From the NCBI RefSeq assembly GCF_017745095.1, contig NZ_JAGHZZ010000001.1:310001-374000 (forward strand): a DNA stretch of 64,000 nucleotides. Reading direction: 5' to 3'. The notes below the pieces were generated by a model. The model was given only the letters and a program-made list of their open reading frames with translations. It was not told where the DNA came from and did not search any database. The stretch is from Sporocytophaga sp. GTDB taxonomy: Bacteria; Bacteroidota; Bacteroidia; Cytophagales; Cytophagaceae. Numbering within the stretch: the first letter of the stretch is position 1; each line of letters starts with the position of its first letter. Below are positions 55,157 to 64,000 of this stretch, piece after piece. The position numbers and the translations under genes were made by a program.

Positions 55157-55184
55157 AAGCTGAAAGCTTAAAGCATAAAGTAAA
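55157..55184 (+). repeat. Heptamer tandem repeat, first copy of two in the locus
   Basis: Four 7-bp units: AAGCTGA, AAGCTTA, AAGCATA, AAGTAAA. They start 6 nt after the stop of the Tat-exported gene. Confidence 0.6.
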
Positions 55185-55283
55185 AGGAGACCATAGATAT
55201 AATTATCGCAGACTGTTCCTTTTTCCATTAGGAGAAGTTAGGGATGAGGTTCTTTTGGATTATAAGTGTAAAGTCATTTAGTG

Positions 55284-56426
55284 ATGAAAAGAAAAATTAG
55301 AATGGGCATGGTTGGTGGTGGACAAGATGCGTTTATCGGAGCAGTCCATCGTATGGCTGCAGCTCTTGATGGAGAGATTGAATTGGTGTGCGGTGCATTT
55401 AGCAGTAGTGAAAGCAAATCAAAGGCTTCCGGTGTAGCTCTTTATTTATCCCCTGACAGAGCATATGCTTCTTTTGAAGACATGATTATCAAAGAGAGAG
55501 CCTTGCCGGAAAATATTCGAATGGATTTCGTTTCTATTGTGACGCCTAATTATCTCCATGCAAAGCCTGCTATGCTCGCTCTTGAAAATGGCTTTCATGT
55601 TTTGTGTGAGAAACCTCTTGCATTCTCTTATTCAGAAGCATTGACTCTTCGTGATAAAGTGAAGCAGTCCGGACGTTCTTTTGGTCTGATGCATAATTAT
55701 ACTGGTTATCCAATGGTAAAGGAAGCCAAAGCAATCGTCAATAGCGGAAAGCTCGGACCAATCAGAAAGGTAATAGCTGAATATGTACAAGGGTGGCTTG
55801 CGGCAAGGATTGAAGAGTCAGGTCAGAAGCAAGCTGACTGGAGGACTGACCCTGATAAAGCAGGAGTGAGTTGCTGTGTGGGAGATATTGGGACTCATGC
55901 TGAAAATCTTGCAGAATATATTACCGGATTAAAGATCTCTGAGTTAAGCGCTGATGTGTCCACTTTTGTGAAAGGCAGAAAACTTGATGATGATGCGAGC
56001 GTTTTACTGAGGTTTGATAATGGTGCAAAAGGAGTTTTATTTTCAAGTCAGATAGCAATTGGTGAAGAAAATGAATTGAAGATCAGAATTTATGGAGAGA
56101 AGGGTAGTTTGGAGTGGCTTCAATCTGAACCTAATAGTCTCTTGGTTAAGATGAGTGGTGAGCCTGTTCAGATATACAGAACAGGAGTGGATAATGGCTA
56201 TCTTTCAAAAGCTGCATTAAGCGGAACCCGCTTACCTGGTGGACACCCAGAAGGATACATTGAATCACTTGCAAATATCTATAAAGGGTTTGCGAGAACG
56301 ATTCAACAAGATGAAAGACGTGATGAGTTTGATTTTCCGGATATAGAAGATGGTGTCAGAGGAATGCGCTTTATCGAAGCAGTTATTGAATCTGGAAGTA
56401 AAAATGCTCAGTGGGTAAAACTATAG
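55284..56426 (+). CDS. Gfo/Idh/MocA-family NAD(P)-dependent dehydrogenase
   Basis: Oxidoreductase that probably oxidises a sugar or glycoside hydroxyl (often C3) with NAD. The N-terminal Rossmann domain starts MGMVGGGQDAFIGAVHR; the E109-K110-P111 motif and the catalytic D201-x-x-x-H205 (GDIGTHA) are in place. The 380 residues are normal. A GTG at 55281 overlaps the ATG at 55284; I took the ATG. No signal peptide, so it is cytoplasmic. It precedes the second TIM-barrel gene by 7 nt. Confidence 0.92.
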   Translation: MKRKIRMGMVGGGQDAFIGAVHRMAAALDGEIELVCGAFSSSESKSKASGVALYLSPDRAYASFEDMIIKERALPENIRMDFVSIVTPNYLHAKPAMLALENGFHVLCEKPLAFSYSEALTLRDKVKQSGRSFGLMHNYTGYPMVKEAKAIVNSGKLGPIRKVIAEYVQGWLAARIEESGQKQADWRTDPDKAGVSCCVGDIGTHAENLAEYITGLKISELSADVSTFVKGRKLDDDASVLLRFDNGAKGVLFSSQIAIGEENELKIRIYGEKGSLEWLQSEPNSLLVKMSGEPVQIYRTGVDNGYLSKAALSGTRLPGGHPEGYIESLANIYKGFARTIQQDERRDEFDFPDIEDGVRGMRFIEAVIESGSKNAQWVKL

Positions 56427-56433
56427 AATACAG

Positions 56434-57444
56434 ATGAAAACTATTAAGGGACCGGGGATCTTTCTTGCTCAGTTTATGGATGACAATGCTCCCTTTAATT
56501 CACTAGAGAATTGTTGCAGATGGGCCGCCTCCTTGGGCTTTAAGGGTGTCCAAATTCCAACATGGGATGGAAGATGTATGGACCTCAAACTGGCAGCTGA
56601 AAGCAAAACATATGCTGATGAATTAATGGGCATAGTTAAAGCTGCTGGTTTAGAAATAACAGAGTTATCAACCCATCTTCAGGGCCAGCTAGTTGCTGTT
56701 AATCCAGCTCTTAGTGATCAGTTTGATGGTTTTGCTCCGGTAGAACTAAGAGGTAACTACCAAGCCAGAACTGAGTGGGCGATTCAACAATTAAAGTATG
56801 CTTCAAAGGCTAGTCAGAATTTAGGATTGAACGCTCATGCTACATTTTCAGGAGCTCTTATGTGGCATAATGTTTATCCATGGCCTCAAAGAAAGGCAGG
56901 TCAGGTCGAAGATACATTCAAGGAACTTGCAAGAAGATGGACTCCTATATTGGATGTTTTTGAAGAAGCTGGTGTGGATCTTTGTTATGAAATACATCCA
57001 GGCGAGGATTTGCATGATGGTATTACTTTCGAGAAATTTCTGAAAGCTACAGGAAACCATAAAAGGGCAAATATCTTGTACGACCCGAGTCACTTGCTGT
57101 TACAGCAAATCAATTATCTTGACTATATAGATATTTATCATGAGCATATCAAAATGTTCCATGTGAAAGATGCAGAGTTTAATCCTACAGGCCGATCTGG
57201 TGTTTACGGCGGTTATCAAGAATGGATAGACAGGCCTGGCCGATTCAGATCACTGGGAGATGGGCAAGTAAATTTCAAAGCAATATTCAGCAAGCTCGCT
57301 CAATATGATTTCCCAGGATGGGCAGTTCTTGAGTGGGAATGTTGTCTTAAAAACCAAATAGACGGTGCAAGAGAAGGAGCTGAATTCATCGGTAGAAATA
57401 TTATTAAAGTAAGCGAGCGGAGCTTCGATGACTTCGCGAAATAA
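56434..57444 (+). CDS. Cytoplasmic sugar-phosphate-isomerase/epimerase-like TIM barrel
   Basis: Second xylose-isomerase-like TIM barrel of the locus, without signal peptide. It starts GPGIFLAQFMDDNAPF and has GVQIPTWDG, CYEIHPGEDLHDG, NILYDPSHL, FHVKDAEF and VLEWEC, with Glu, Asp and His residues in the metal-site places. Proteins of this subgroup are commonly next to Gfo/Idh/MocA enzymes in Bacteroidota, and members have been shown to act on keto-glycosides by elimination or epimerisation. The exact reaction is not known from the sequence. Confidence 0.88.
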   Translation: MKTIKGPGIFLAQFMDDNAPFNSLENCCRWAASLGFKGVQIPTWDGRCMDLKLAAESKTYADELMGIVKAAGLEITELSTHLQGQLVAVNPALSDQFDGFAPVELRGNYQARTEWAIQQLKYASKASQNLGLNAHATFSGALMWHNVYPWPQRKAGQVEDTFKELARRWTPILDVFEEAGVDLCYEIHPGEDLHDGITFEKFLKATGNHKRANILYDPSHLLLQQINYLDYIDIYHEHIKMFHVKDAEFNPTGRSGVYGGYQEWIDRPGRFRSLGDGQVNFKAIFSKLAQYDFPGWAVLEWECCLKNQIDGAREGAEFIGRNIIKVSERSFDDFAK

Positions 57445-57476
57445 GTTGTAAGTGATAAGTTTTAAGTTATAAATGA
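57442..57476 (+). repeat. Heptamer tandem repeat, second copy of two in the locus
   Basis: Five 7-bp units: TAAGTTG, TAAGTGA, TAAGTTT, TAAGTTA, TAAATGA. The first unit starts exactly at the TAA stop of the TIM-barrel gene. Confidence 0.7.
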
Positions 57477-57509
57477 AACAAGTAATGCTCCTTTTGTAGG
57501 ATCAAAATT

Positions 57510-58430
57510 ATGAGTTTAATGAAGAAGAAAATTTTTCTGATAGGTTGTGGTATTCTGCTTATGACCTCTGCATTTATTCTGAAGTTTCAGGAAGAAAAAG
57601 TTGAAAGTACTCTTGAAGTTTATGATCTGGAAACAAAGCAAAGAAGTGTAGTTTATAAGACTGATGAACACTTTGAAGCTCCCAATTGGTCAAGAGATGG
57701 GAAGTTTTTAGTATATAACAGCAATGGTAAAATTTACAAATTTAGTTTCGGTGGTAAACCTGAATTGATTAATACAGGCTTTGCTACTAAATGTAACAAT
57801 GATCACGGTATCTCTCCAGATAATTCTCATTTGGTAATTAGTCATCACGAAAGTAAAACAGGCAAGTCTATCATTTATACTTGTCCTTTGACTGGAGGGC
57901 TCCCTGTAGCGGTAACTCCTATCGGTCCATCCTATTGGCATGGATGGTCTCCGGATGGGAAGACTTTAGCATATTGTGCTGAGAGAAATGGAGAGTTTGA
58001 TATTTATTCTATTCCTGTAAGCGGTGGAAAAGAAACACGCCTTACAAATGCTGCTGGTCTGGATGATGGTCCAGATTACTCATACGATGGTAAATACATC
58101 TATTTCAATTCCGTGAGAACAGGCAAAATGAAGATATGGAGAATGAAACCAGATGGCAGTGAACAAAGTCAAATGACATTCGATGAATATAACGATTGGT
58201 TCCCTCACCCTTCACCTGACGGCAAATGGATGGTCTTTGTATCTTATGATAAAGATGTAGATGGCCACCCTGCCAATAAGAATGTTCGTTTGAGATTAAT
58301 GCCTCTCTCGGGAGGAAAGCCTGAAGTGCTGGCGGAGCTGTTTGGTGGTCAAGGTACTATCAATGTCCCTTCATGGTCTCCGGATAGTAAAAAGTTTGCT
58401 TTTGTTAGCTATAAGCTCCAGAATAAATAA
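57510..58430 (+). CDS. TolB-like WD40/PD40 beta-propeller, exported
   Basis: Exported six-bladed propeller of PD40 repeats: [74 protein letters not shown] and [14 protein letters not shown]. The N-terminus is a signal peptide or anchor (about 6-24). TolB-like propellers of this size are common in sugar loci of Bacteroidota and may bind or process a sugar derivative; no catalytic residues are clear. It starts after the second heptamer repeat. Confidence 0.88.
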   Translation: MSLMKKKIFLIGCGILLMTSAFILKFQEEKVESTLEVYDLETKQRSVVYKTDEHFEAPNWSRDGKFLVYNSNGKIYKFSFGGKPELINTGFATKCNNDHGISPDNSHLVISHHESKTGKSIIYTCPLTGGLPVAVTPIGPSYWHGWSPDGKTLAYCAERNGEFDIYSIPVSGGKETRLTNAAGLDDGPDYSYDGKYIYFNSVRTGKMKIWRMKPDGSEQSQMTFDEYNDWFPHPSPDGKWMVFVSYDKDVDGHPANKNVRLRLMPLSGGKPEVLAELFGGQGTINVPSWSPDSKKFAFVSYKLQNK

Positions 58431-58472
58431 AGATCTTTTATAATATTATAATAAACCATTAAAAGCATAACG

Positions 58473-59444
58473 ATGCAATACAGAACATTTGGACGTACTG
58501 GCTGGAAGATCAGTGAAATTGGATATGGTATGTGGGGCCTTGCCGGCTGGACTGGCAATGATGACAAGGAAACTTTCAGTTCGCTTGACTATGCCGTTGA
58601 AGCAGGATGCAATTTTTTTGACACTGCCTGGGGGTACGGAGAGGGAGCAAGTGAAAGAATTCTCGGAGATTTGTTGAAGAGGAATTCTTCGAAGAAACTT
58701 TATGTGGCCACAAAAATTCCACCAAAAAATTTTAAATGGCCTTCTAAAAGTCATTACAAATTAGAAGAATGTTTCCCTGCGGAGCATATCATTAAATACA
58801 CTGAAATGAGTTTGAAAAACCTTGGGGTCGAAAGAATAGATCTTCAGCAGTTCCATGTTTGGGAAGACTCCTGGGCTCAGAATGAAGAATGGCAGAAAGC
58901 TGTTGAGCAATTGAAAGCTCAGGGTAAAATTGAAGCAATGGGTATAAGTGTCAACAGATGGGAACCTGGAAATTGCATTAACACAATCAAGACTGGCTTT
59001 ATAGATGGTATACAGGTAATCTATAATATTTTTGATCAGAACCCTGAAGATGAATTATTCCCTGTATGTAAGGAATACAATGTAGGTGTTATTGCCCGCG
59101 TACCATTTGATGAAGGTACACTTACAGGATTGCTTACGAAGGAAACCAAGTTTCCAGATGGAGATTGGAGAGCAACTTATTTTGTTCCTGAAAATCTTAT
59201 CTCAAGTGTAGAGCATGCAGATAAATTAAAGCCTCTGGTACCATCCGATATGACCATGCCGGAGATGGCGCTAAGATTTATTCTAAGCAATAAAGATGTT
59301 GCTACTACAATACCTGGTATGAGAAAGCTTCACCATGCCAAAAGTAACCTAGCAGCAAGTGATGGGAAAGGCTTGTCAAAAGAGCTTCTGGAAAAGCTTA
59401 AGCCACACCGATGGGACAGAGTACCAACTTCCTGGTCTCAATAG
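58473..59444 (+). CDS. Aldo/keto reductase
   Basis: NADPH-dependent aldo/keto reductase. The catalytic tetrad is D50, Y55, K81 and H128, in FFDTAWGYG, VATKI and QQFHVW. The 323 residues are normal, and there is no signal peptide. In this locus it could reduce a keto-sugar product or the reverse. It is followed 45 nt later by the glucosidase gene. Confidence 0.92.
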   Translation: MQYRTFGRTGWKISEIGYGMWGLAGWTGNDDKETFSSLDYAVEAGCNFFDTAWGYGEGASERILGDLLKRNSSKKLYVATKIPPKNFKWPSKSHYKLEECFPAEHIIKYTEMSLKNLGVERIDLQQFHVWEDSWAQNEEWQKAVEQLKAQGKIEAMGISVNRWEPGNCINTIKTGFIDGIQVIYNIFDQNPEDELFPVCKEYNVGVIARVPFDEGTLTGLLTKETKFPDGDWRATYFVPENLISSVEHADKLKPLVPSDMTMPEMALRFILSNKDVATTIPGMRKLHHAKSNLAASDGKGLSKELLEKLKPHRWDRVPTSWSQ

Positions 59445-59490
59445 TTTATATATTGGTAAGTTAAAACAACCTTTTATAAAAAGACTTTTA

Positions 59491-61739
59491 TGTTTTCAAG
59501 CAAAAACTTTAATAGGCAACTATGTTGCCTATTCTTTTCTTTAGTTATCCCTTTTACTTCCTTTGGACAGAAAGGAGATAAGAATAAAATTGTTTCAGAG
59601 CTCATGTCAAAAATGACATTGGAAGAAAAGGTAGGTCAGATGACAAATCTTACGCTTTCAGCCATTACCGAGCCTTCTGACGATCCCCTTAAGGTTGATC
59701 CAGTTAAACTTAGAGAGGTTATTGTAAAGCATAATATCGGTTCTATACAAAATGTAGTGAAGCATGCATACGGCATCGAAGAGTGGCACAAATTGATCAA
59801 TGAAATTCAAAAGGTCTCTTTAACTGAAACCAGACTTAAGATCCCTTTTCTATATTGTATTGATGCTGTTCATGGGACAAACTTTACCCTCAATTCAACT
59901 TTATTTCCACACAATCTGGGACTTGCAGCGACTAGGAATCCTGAGCTTGTGAAGTTATGTGCGGAGATCACTGCAAAGGAAGTCAGAGCTTCAGGTATCA
60001 GGTATAATTTCTCACCTGTACTTGATGTGGGAAGACAACCCTTATGGCCTCGTTTCCCGGAAACATTTGGAGAAGATGTTCTTCTTACCAAGACTATGGG
60101 TGTGGCTTCAGTAAAAGGCTATGAAGGCAAGAGCCTGAATGACTTTACAAGTGTTGCCTCTTGCATGAAGCACTTCGTGGGATATTCAGTTCCGGCCAAT
60201 GGTAAAGACAGGGCAGCAGCATATATTCCGGAGATTAATCTAAGAGAATATTTTCTTCCCCCTTTCAAAGCTGCTGTTGACGCAGGTGCTCATACGCTTA
60301 TGGTAAACTCCGGTGAAGTGAATGGAACTCCTGTTCATGCAAGCAAATTTTTACTTACTGATGTTCTTAGAAATGAATTGAACTACAAAGGTATTGTAAT
60401 CAGTGATTGGGAGGATATAAAAAAACTCAACGAACGCCACAGGGTAGCAGAAAATCACAAAGAGGCTGTTTATCTGTCAGTAAATGCAGGTATTGATATG
60501 TGTATTGTTCCGTTTGACTTCAGCTTTTATAATGATTTGATAGCATTGGTAAAAGAAGGTCGGATAAAGGAAGAGCGTATTAATGAATCTGTAAAGAGAA
60601 TCCTTGACCTTAAATTTGATCTGGGAATTTTTGAAAGGCCTTATGTAGAAAAAGAAGCTGCCAAAAATTTTGCTTTGCCAGAATACAAGCAAACAGCTTT
60701 GACTGCTGCAAGAGAGTCAATAACTCTGTTAAAGAATTCTGATCAAGTACTGCCGTTGAAAAAAGATAAAAAAGTTCTTATCGTAGGTCCAAATGCAAAT
60801 TCTCTTACAGCTTTAAATGGTGCATGGTCATATACTTGGCAGGGTCGTAAAGCTGAGTATTTCCCAAAGACAGAGTTTACATTGCTGGAAGCTATGAAAA
60901 AGAAAACTGGAGATGCGAATGTAACTTACAAGAAGGATTTTAAGGAAATAACTTCAGATGTTAAGCCTGATTACATCATTGTCACTCTAGGTGAAGATGC
61001 GTACGCAGAAACACCAGGAAATACAAAGACACTGGAACTTCCTTCTGAGGATCTCGAAGGAATCAGAAATCTTGTAAAAATGTATCCCAACATTCCATTG
61101 ATATATATCCTTACTGAAGGAAGGCCCAGGCTTATCAGGGAAGTAGAACCTTTGGCAAAAGGAGTATTGCTGGCTTATTGGCCAGGCTCAGAAGGAGGCA
61201 ATGCAATAGCAGATGTATTGTATGGAGATTATAATCCAAGTGGGAAACTGCCTTTTACATATCCCCGTTATTCAGGAGAGCTTATGACCTATGACCATAA
61301 ATGGCTGGATGAAGCAGTAGAGATCGTAGAACCTGAGTACAAGTATTTTTATGAATTTGAACCTCAATATCCTTTTGGTTACGGATTGAGTTACACAAGC
61401 TTTACTTTAAGTAATTTAAAGTTAAGTAGTAATCAACTTACTGGAGATTCTAAAATCAAGGTTTCTGTAGATGTTAAGAACACTGGTCAGCGTAGTGGTC
61501 AGGAAGTGGTGGAGTTATATTCCAGAGATCAATTTGCATCAGTTACGCCTTCTGTAAAACGTTTGCGAGGCTTTAAAAAGGTTGAGTTACAGACAGGGGA
61601 ATTGAAGACTGTTGACTTTGAAATTTCCAGAGAGGACCTTGCTTTTGTCGGTACAGATATGAAATGGCGCACAGAGCCAGGAGCTTTTGATTTAATGATC
61701 GGAGATTTAAAAGTTGTTTTAAACTATAAAGGTAATTAG
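59491..61739 (+). CDS. Secreted GH3 beta-glucosidase
   Basis: Exo-acting glycoside hydrolase family 3 enzyme, probably for beta-glucosides or cello-oligosaccharides, in the periplasm or outside. The signal peptide (to FGQKG, residue 28) is followed by the TIM barrel, the KHFVGYS motif and the nucleophile D306 in VISDWED. Then come the alpha/beta sandwich and the C-terminal fibronectin-III-like domain (SVDVKNTGQRSGQEVVELY). The start is the ATG at 59491 within one base of the frame's first codon. It ends the sugar locus and is followed by a terminator. Confidence 0.93.
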
Positions 61740-62119
61740 GATTTTGTTTGTGAATGTTTAATTAAAAAGCCCGCTTGTAAAAAGTGGGCTTTTATTTTTT
61801 ATTTAGAGTACAAAAAGTAGGGTGTACCATTGCTTCTGAATGAAAGTTAACCGATATGACTTATTAAAATTCAATTAAAAGCTCCTGTGAAATTGAAATA
61901 TTGAATTAAGTAATTCTACTGATTTGTATGGTTGAGCTAATTTTGCAATTGAAAGAAGTTCAATTGTCTGCATTTTTTTGTGAACTGTACTTAATCAGGA
62001 AGTTATTGTGGAAATTTTCTACAAGTCAGTGATGGCGCAGGCTTTCCATTATGTTTGATTTTTCAAAGCAATAATTTTTTTGTAAATTCATTTCTTTATT
62101 TCGATTTAAAGTTATTAGT
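61740..62119. other. Gap after the glucosidase gene
   Basis: About 380 nt. The terminator at 61766-61800 is the only structured element seen. The rest is AT-rich with no notable frame. Confidence 0.5.
61766..61800 (+). terminator. Intrinsic terminator of the sugar locus
   Basis: AAAGCCCGCTT (61766-61776) pairs with AAGTGGGCTTT (61782-61792) with one G-T pair, followed by a T-rich run, 26 nt after the GH3 stop. Confidence 0.85.
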
Positions 62120-63838
62120 ATGAATTACCGCACCATTTTTAAATTATTAAATTCAATAGTTTTGATTCTGATTTGTAATCTGAATAGTTATTCTCAAATA
62201 AAAAATATAATAGTTCCAGAGGGTAAATACTTTATTGATAATTATAATAAAATTATCCTATGTACTGAAAAGATTTCATCTCTAGGTAACATAGATGAGG
62301 CAGAAGAAATTAATATAGTATTTGATAAGAATTATAAAATTAAAGGTTCTCCAGATTTTTTCTCTTATTCTGAATCATATGATTTGGAGATTACAGATGA
62401 GGGGCGTAGCCAATTTAAATTGTTCTTCACTCAGCTGCCTGTCTTCACTATTAATACGAAGGGTGAAGTAGTCGACGACCCAAAGGTTGGGGGCTATCTG
62501 ACTTACTCAGATTCTACCGGGATTTTGCTTAAATCAGATATTGGAATTGAAATAAGAGGTAACTGGTCCCAGACTTTCCCAAAAAAGACATATGATCTTG
62601 AATTTTGGGCAGATGAGACTGGTAAAGAAACGATAGACGCAAAATTCGGAAATCTGCGAAGTGATGATGACTGGGTTCTTGATGCATTATATAATGAGCC
62701 TCTGAGAATTAATAGTTATACTGCACATAAACTTTGGTTGGATATTCATACGCTTTATTATGCAGGTAAAGCCCCCAAGGCTAAATCAGGAGCTGATGTT
62801 TCATATGCAGAATTATTTCTAAATGGTAAATATCATGGTTTATACATGTTGTCTGAACAGATTGACAGAAAGCAATTGGATTTAAAGAAAACCATTGGTG
62901 CCAAGGTGGAAGGAGAGTTAATTAAAGGAGATAACTGGGGTGATGCTGTTACTTTCATTAAGGCCAATCCTTTTGATAATAATTCTCAAACCTGGGATGG
63001 TTTTGAAATGAAATATCCTGATGAATTTATAAACTGGGAGAATATTCATGCATTCGTTGATTTTGTTGTAAACAGTAGGGATGAGGAATTCAAAAGCTCT
63101 ATTTTCAAGAGGTTTGCTATTGATAATGCCATAGACTATTTCATTTTTATAAATTTATTAGGGGCCTCTGATAACACAGGAAAGAATATTTTTATCTGTA
63201 AATATAAATCCGGTGAACCTTATTTTTATACTCCCTGGGACCTTGATGGTACTTATGGTACATTGTGGGATGGCTCCAGACAATATACAGCAACATTTGA
63301 ACTAACAAATGGATTGTACGAAAGGTTGTTCAAGCTCAATCCAAATCAATTTATTGAAAAATTAATTTCAAGATGGACTGAACTTCGTCTGTCTAAATTC
63401 AGCAATGTTTCATTAGCAGAGGGACTTGATAGGAGTTATAACTTATTGAAAGGCAATAATATTTACGAAAGAGAAGGGATTGTATGGAAGGAGTATAAGT
63501 TTTCAATAAACGATTCTACTTTTATGAAATCCTGGATCAATACCCGACTCCAATTCATGGATGGATATGTCTCTACATTAACAGGCGCTATTGAGACATC
63601 TATAAAAAATTCATCTGTTGTCAGTACCATTTATCCGATTCCAGCTTCTGACTTCATTACAATCGATTTTAATGGACTTGATGGTACAGAGTTTTTAATA
63701 GTTAATCTTCAAGGTGTTGTTCAAAAGAAGGGGCAATTGGATGCAGGAAAAAATCTTTTTAAAACAACCGATTTTGAAAATGGGATTTATTTTGTCGTAA
63801 TAGGCAATACCTTTCAAAAGATTTCCATAATTAAATAG
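62120..63838 (+). CDS. CotH-like protein with type IX sorting domain
   Basis: Exported protein of 572 residues with the CotH kinase-like fold, first known from spore coats and present in many surface proteins. The signal peptide (to SYSQ, residue 26) is followed by the CotH core: IEIRGNWSQTFPKKTYDLEF, DDWVLDALYNEPLRINSYTAHKLW, LFLNGKYHGLYMLSEQID and the catalytic-type FYTPWDLDGTYG. The last 70 residues are a T9SS type A sorting domain (IYPIPASDFITIDF and a final strand). Role at the surface unknown; CotH members can phosphorylate protein partners. Confidence 0.87.
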   Translation: MNYRTIFKLLNSIVLILICNLNSYSQIKNIIVPEGKYFIDNYNKIILCTEKISSLGNIDEAEEINIVFDKNYKIKGSPDFFSYSESYDLEITDEGRSQFKLFFTQLPVFTINTKGEVVDDPKVGGYLTYSDSTGILLKSDIGIEIRGNWSQTFPKKTYDLEFWADETGKETIDAKFGNLRSDDDWVLDALYNEPLRINSYTAHKLWLDIHTLYYAGKAPKAKSGADVSYAELFLNGKYHGLYMLSEQIDRKQLDLKKTIGAKVEGELIKGDNWGDAVTFIKANPFDNNSQTWDGFEMKYPDEFINWENIHAFVDFVVNSRDEEFKSSIFKRFAIDNAIDYFIFINLLGASDNTGKNIFICKYKSGEPYFYTPWDLDGTYGTLWDGSRQYTATFELTNGLYERLFKLNPNQFIEKLISRWTELRLSKFSNVSLAEGLDRSYNLLKGNNIYEREGIVWKEYKFSINDSTFMKSWINTRLQFMDGYVSTLTGAIETSIKNSSVVSTIYPIPASDFITIDFNGLDGTEFLIVNLQGVVQKKGQLDAGKNLFKTTDFENGIYFVVIGNTFQKISIIK

Positions 63839-63860
63839 TAGGTTAAATTTAATATTTTAG

Positions 63861-63901
63861 AGGATAGACTGATAAGATTTGTTGCCATCTATCCTTTTTT
63901 A
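63861..63901 (+). terminator. Intrinsic terminator after the CotH-like gene
   Basis: AGGATAGA (63861-63868) and TCTATCCT (63888-63895) pair with a long loop and are followed by T runs, 22 nt after the stop. Confidence 0.75.
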
Positions 63902-63935
63902 TTTTTTTGTTAAAATATTTTTTACTAATTGTTAT

Positions 63936-64000
63936 ATGAAATTTTTTACAACACTCTGCTTATTCATTTGCCTTTCATCAATTAAACTTGTTGCACAGGA
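63936..64000 (+). CDS. Start of an exported protein, cut by the window edge
   Basis: The last 65 nt encode an ATG and a signal peptide (KFFTTLCLFICLSSIKLVAQ) that runs off the right edge. Nothing of the mature protein is visible. It starts 97 nt after the CotH-like gene, beyond its terminator, on the same strand. Confidence 0.6.
   Translation, partial: MKFFTTLCLFICLSSIKLVAQ

Noticed and set aside
1-64000. tRNA, rRNA, CRISPR arrays, insertion sequences and prophage genes
   Set aside because: I looked for cloverleaf-like patterns, evenly spaced direct repeats, transposase motifs and phage structural proteins and found none that I could support.

Overview
The window is AT-rich chromosomal DNA from a member of the Bacteroidota, most likely a Cytophagales-type soil or aquatic glycan degrader (Cytophaga/Sporocytophaga-like). 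The lineage call rests on several features. There are type IX secretion (T9SS) C-terminal sorting domains, a MurF-Alr fusion, DUF983 and Bacteroidota-type outer-membrane barrel genes. Several promoters resemble the TTTG / TAnnTTTG consensus, and almost no gene has a Shine-Dalgarno site. No rRNA, tRNA, CRISPR array, transposase or phage gene was recognised.

Left third (1-28 kb). A 5'-truncated acidic protein opens the window. It is followed by a UvrD-family helicase fused to a cysteine-ligated PD-(D/E)XK nuclease, then an overlapping pair made of a secreted PQQ/FG-GAP propeller and a membrane-anchored beta-rich protein. The gltBD glutamate synthase operon comes next, with a hairpin at the predicted 5' end of its leader. 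After it lie a gamma-carbonic-anhydrase/GT39-like/CAP-domain operon, a LEA-like repeat protein, ThpR, a beta-CASP nuclease, DUF427, VOC and FAD-Rieske proteins, a phosphoesterase, a lipid kinase and an rRNA methyltransferase. An acyl-CoA-binding protein then sits 1 nt upstream of a CheY-like receiver, and two more receivers and a DUF983 protein follow.

Middle (28-50 kb). This part is mostly housekeeping: dciA-like/recF, pdhA, a YfgM-like TPR protein, ribH, recX, a MurF-Alr fusion, sodA, tadA and aspS. Mixed in are small hypothetical proteins, a T9SS cargo/outer-membrane barrel pair, a lipoprotein, a GNAT enzyme, a decayed membrane-protein gene and an SGNH hydrolase. The 0.5-kb gap at 37.2-37.7 kb has three DnaA-box-like sites and an orphan minus-strand terminator.

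Right third (48-64 kb). A FucP-type sugar symporter is followed by an AlkC-like repair protein paired with a J-domain coiled-coil protein. Then comes a seven-gene sugar locus: MFS porter, Tat-exported TIM-barrel isomerase-like protein, Gfo/Idh/MocA dehydrogenase, second TIM-barrel protein, TolB-like propeller, aldo/keto reductase and secreted GH3 beta-glucosidase. It looks like an oxidative (3-keto) glycoside breakdown pathway with its own transporter. Two of its gaps hold 7-bp tandem repeats. The window ends with a T9SS-exported CotH-like protein and the start of another exported protein.
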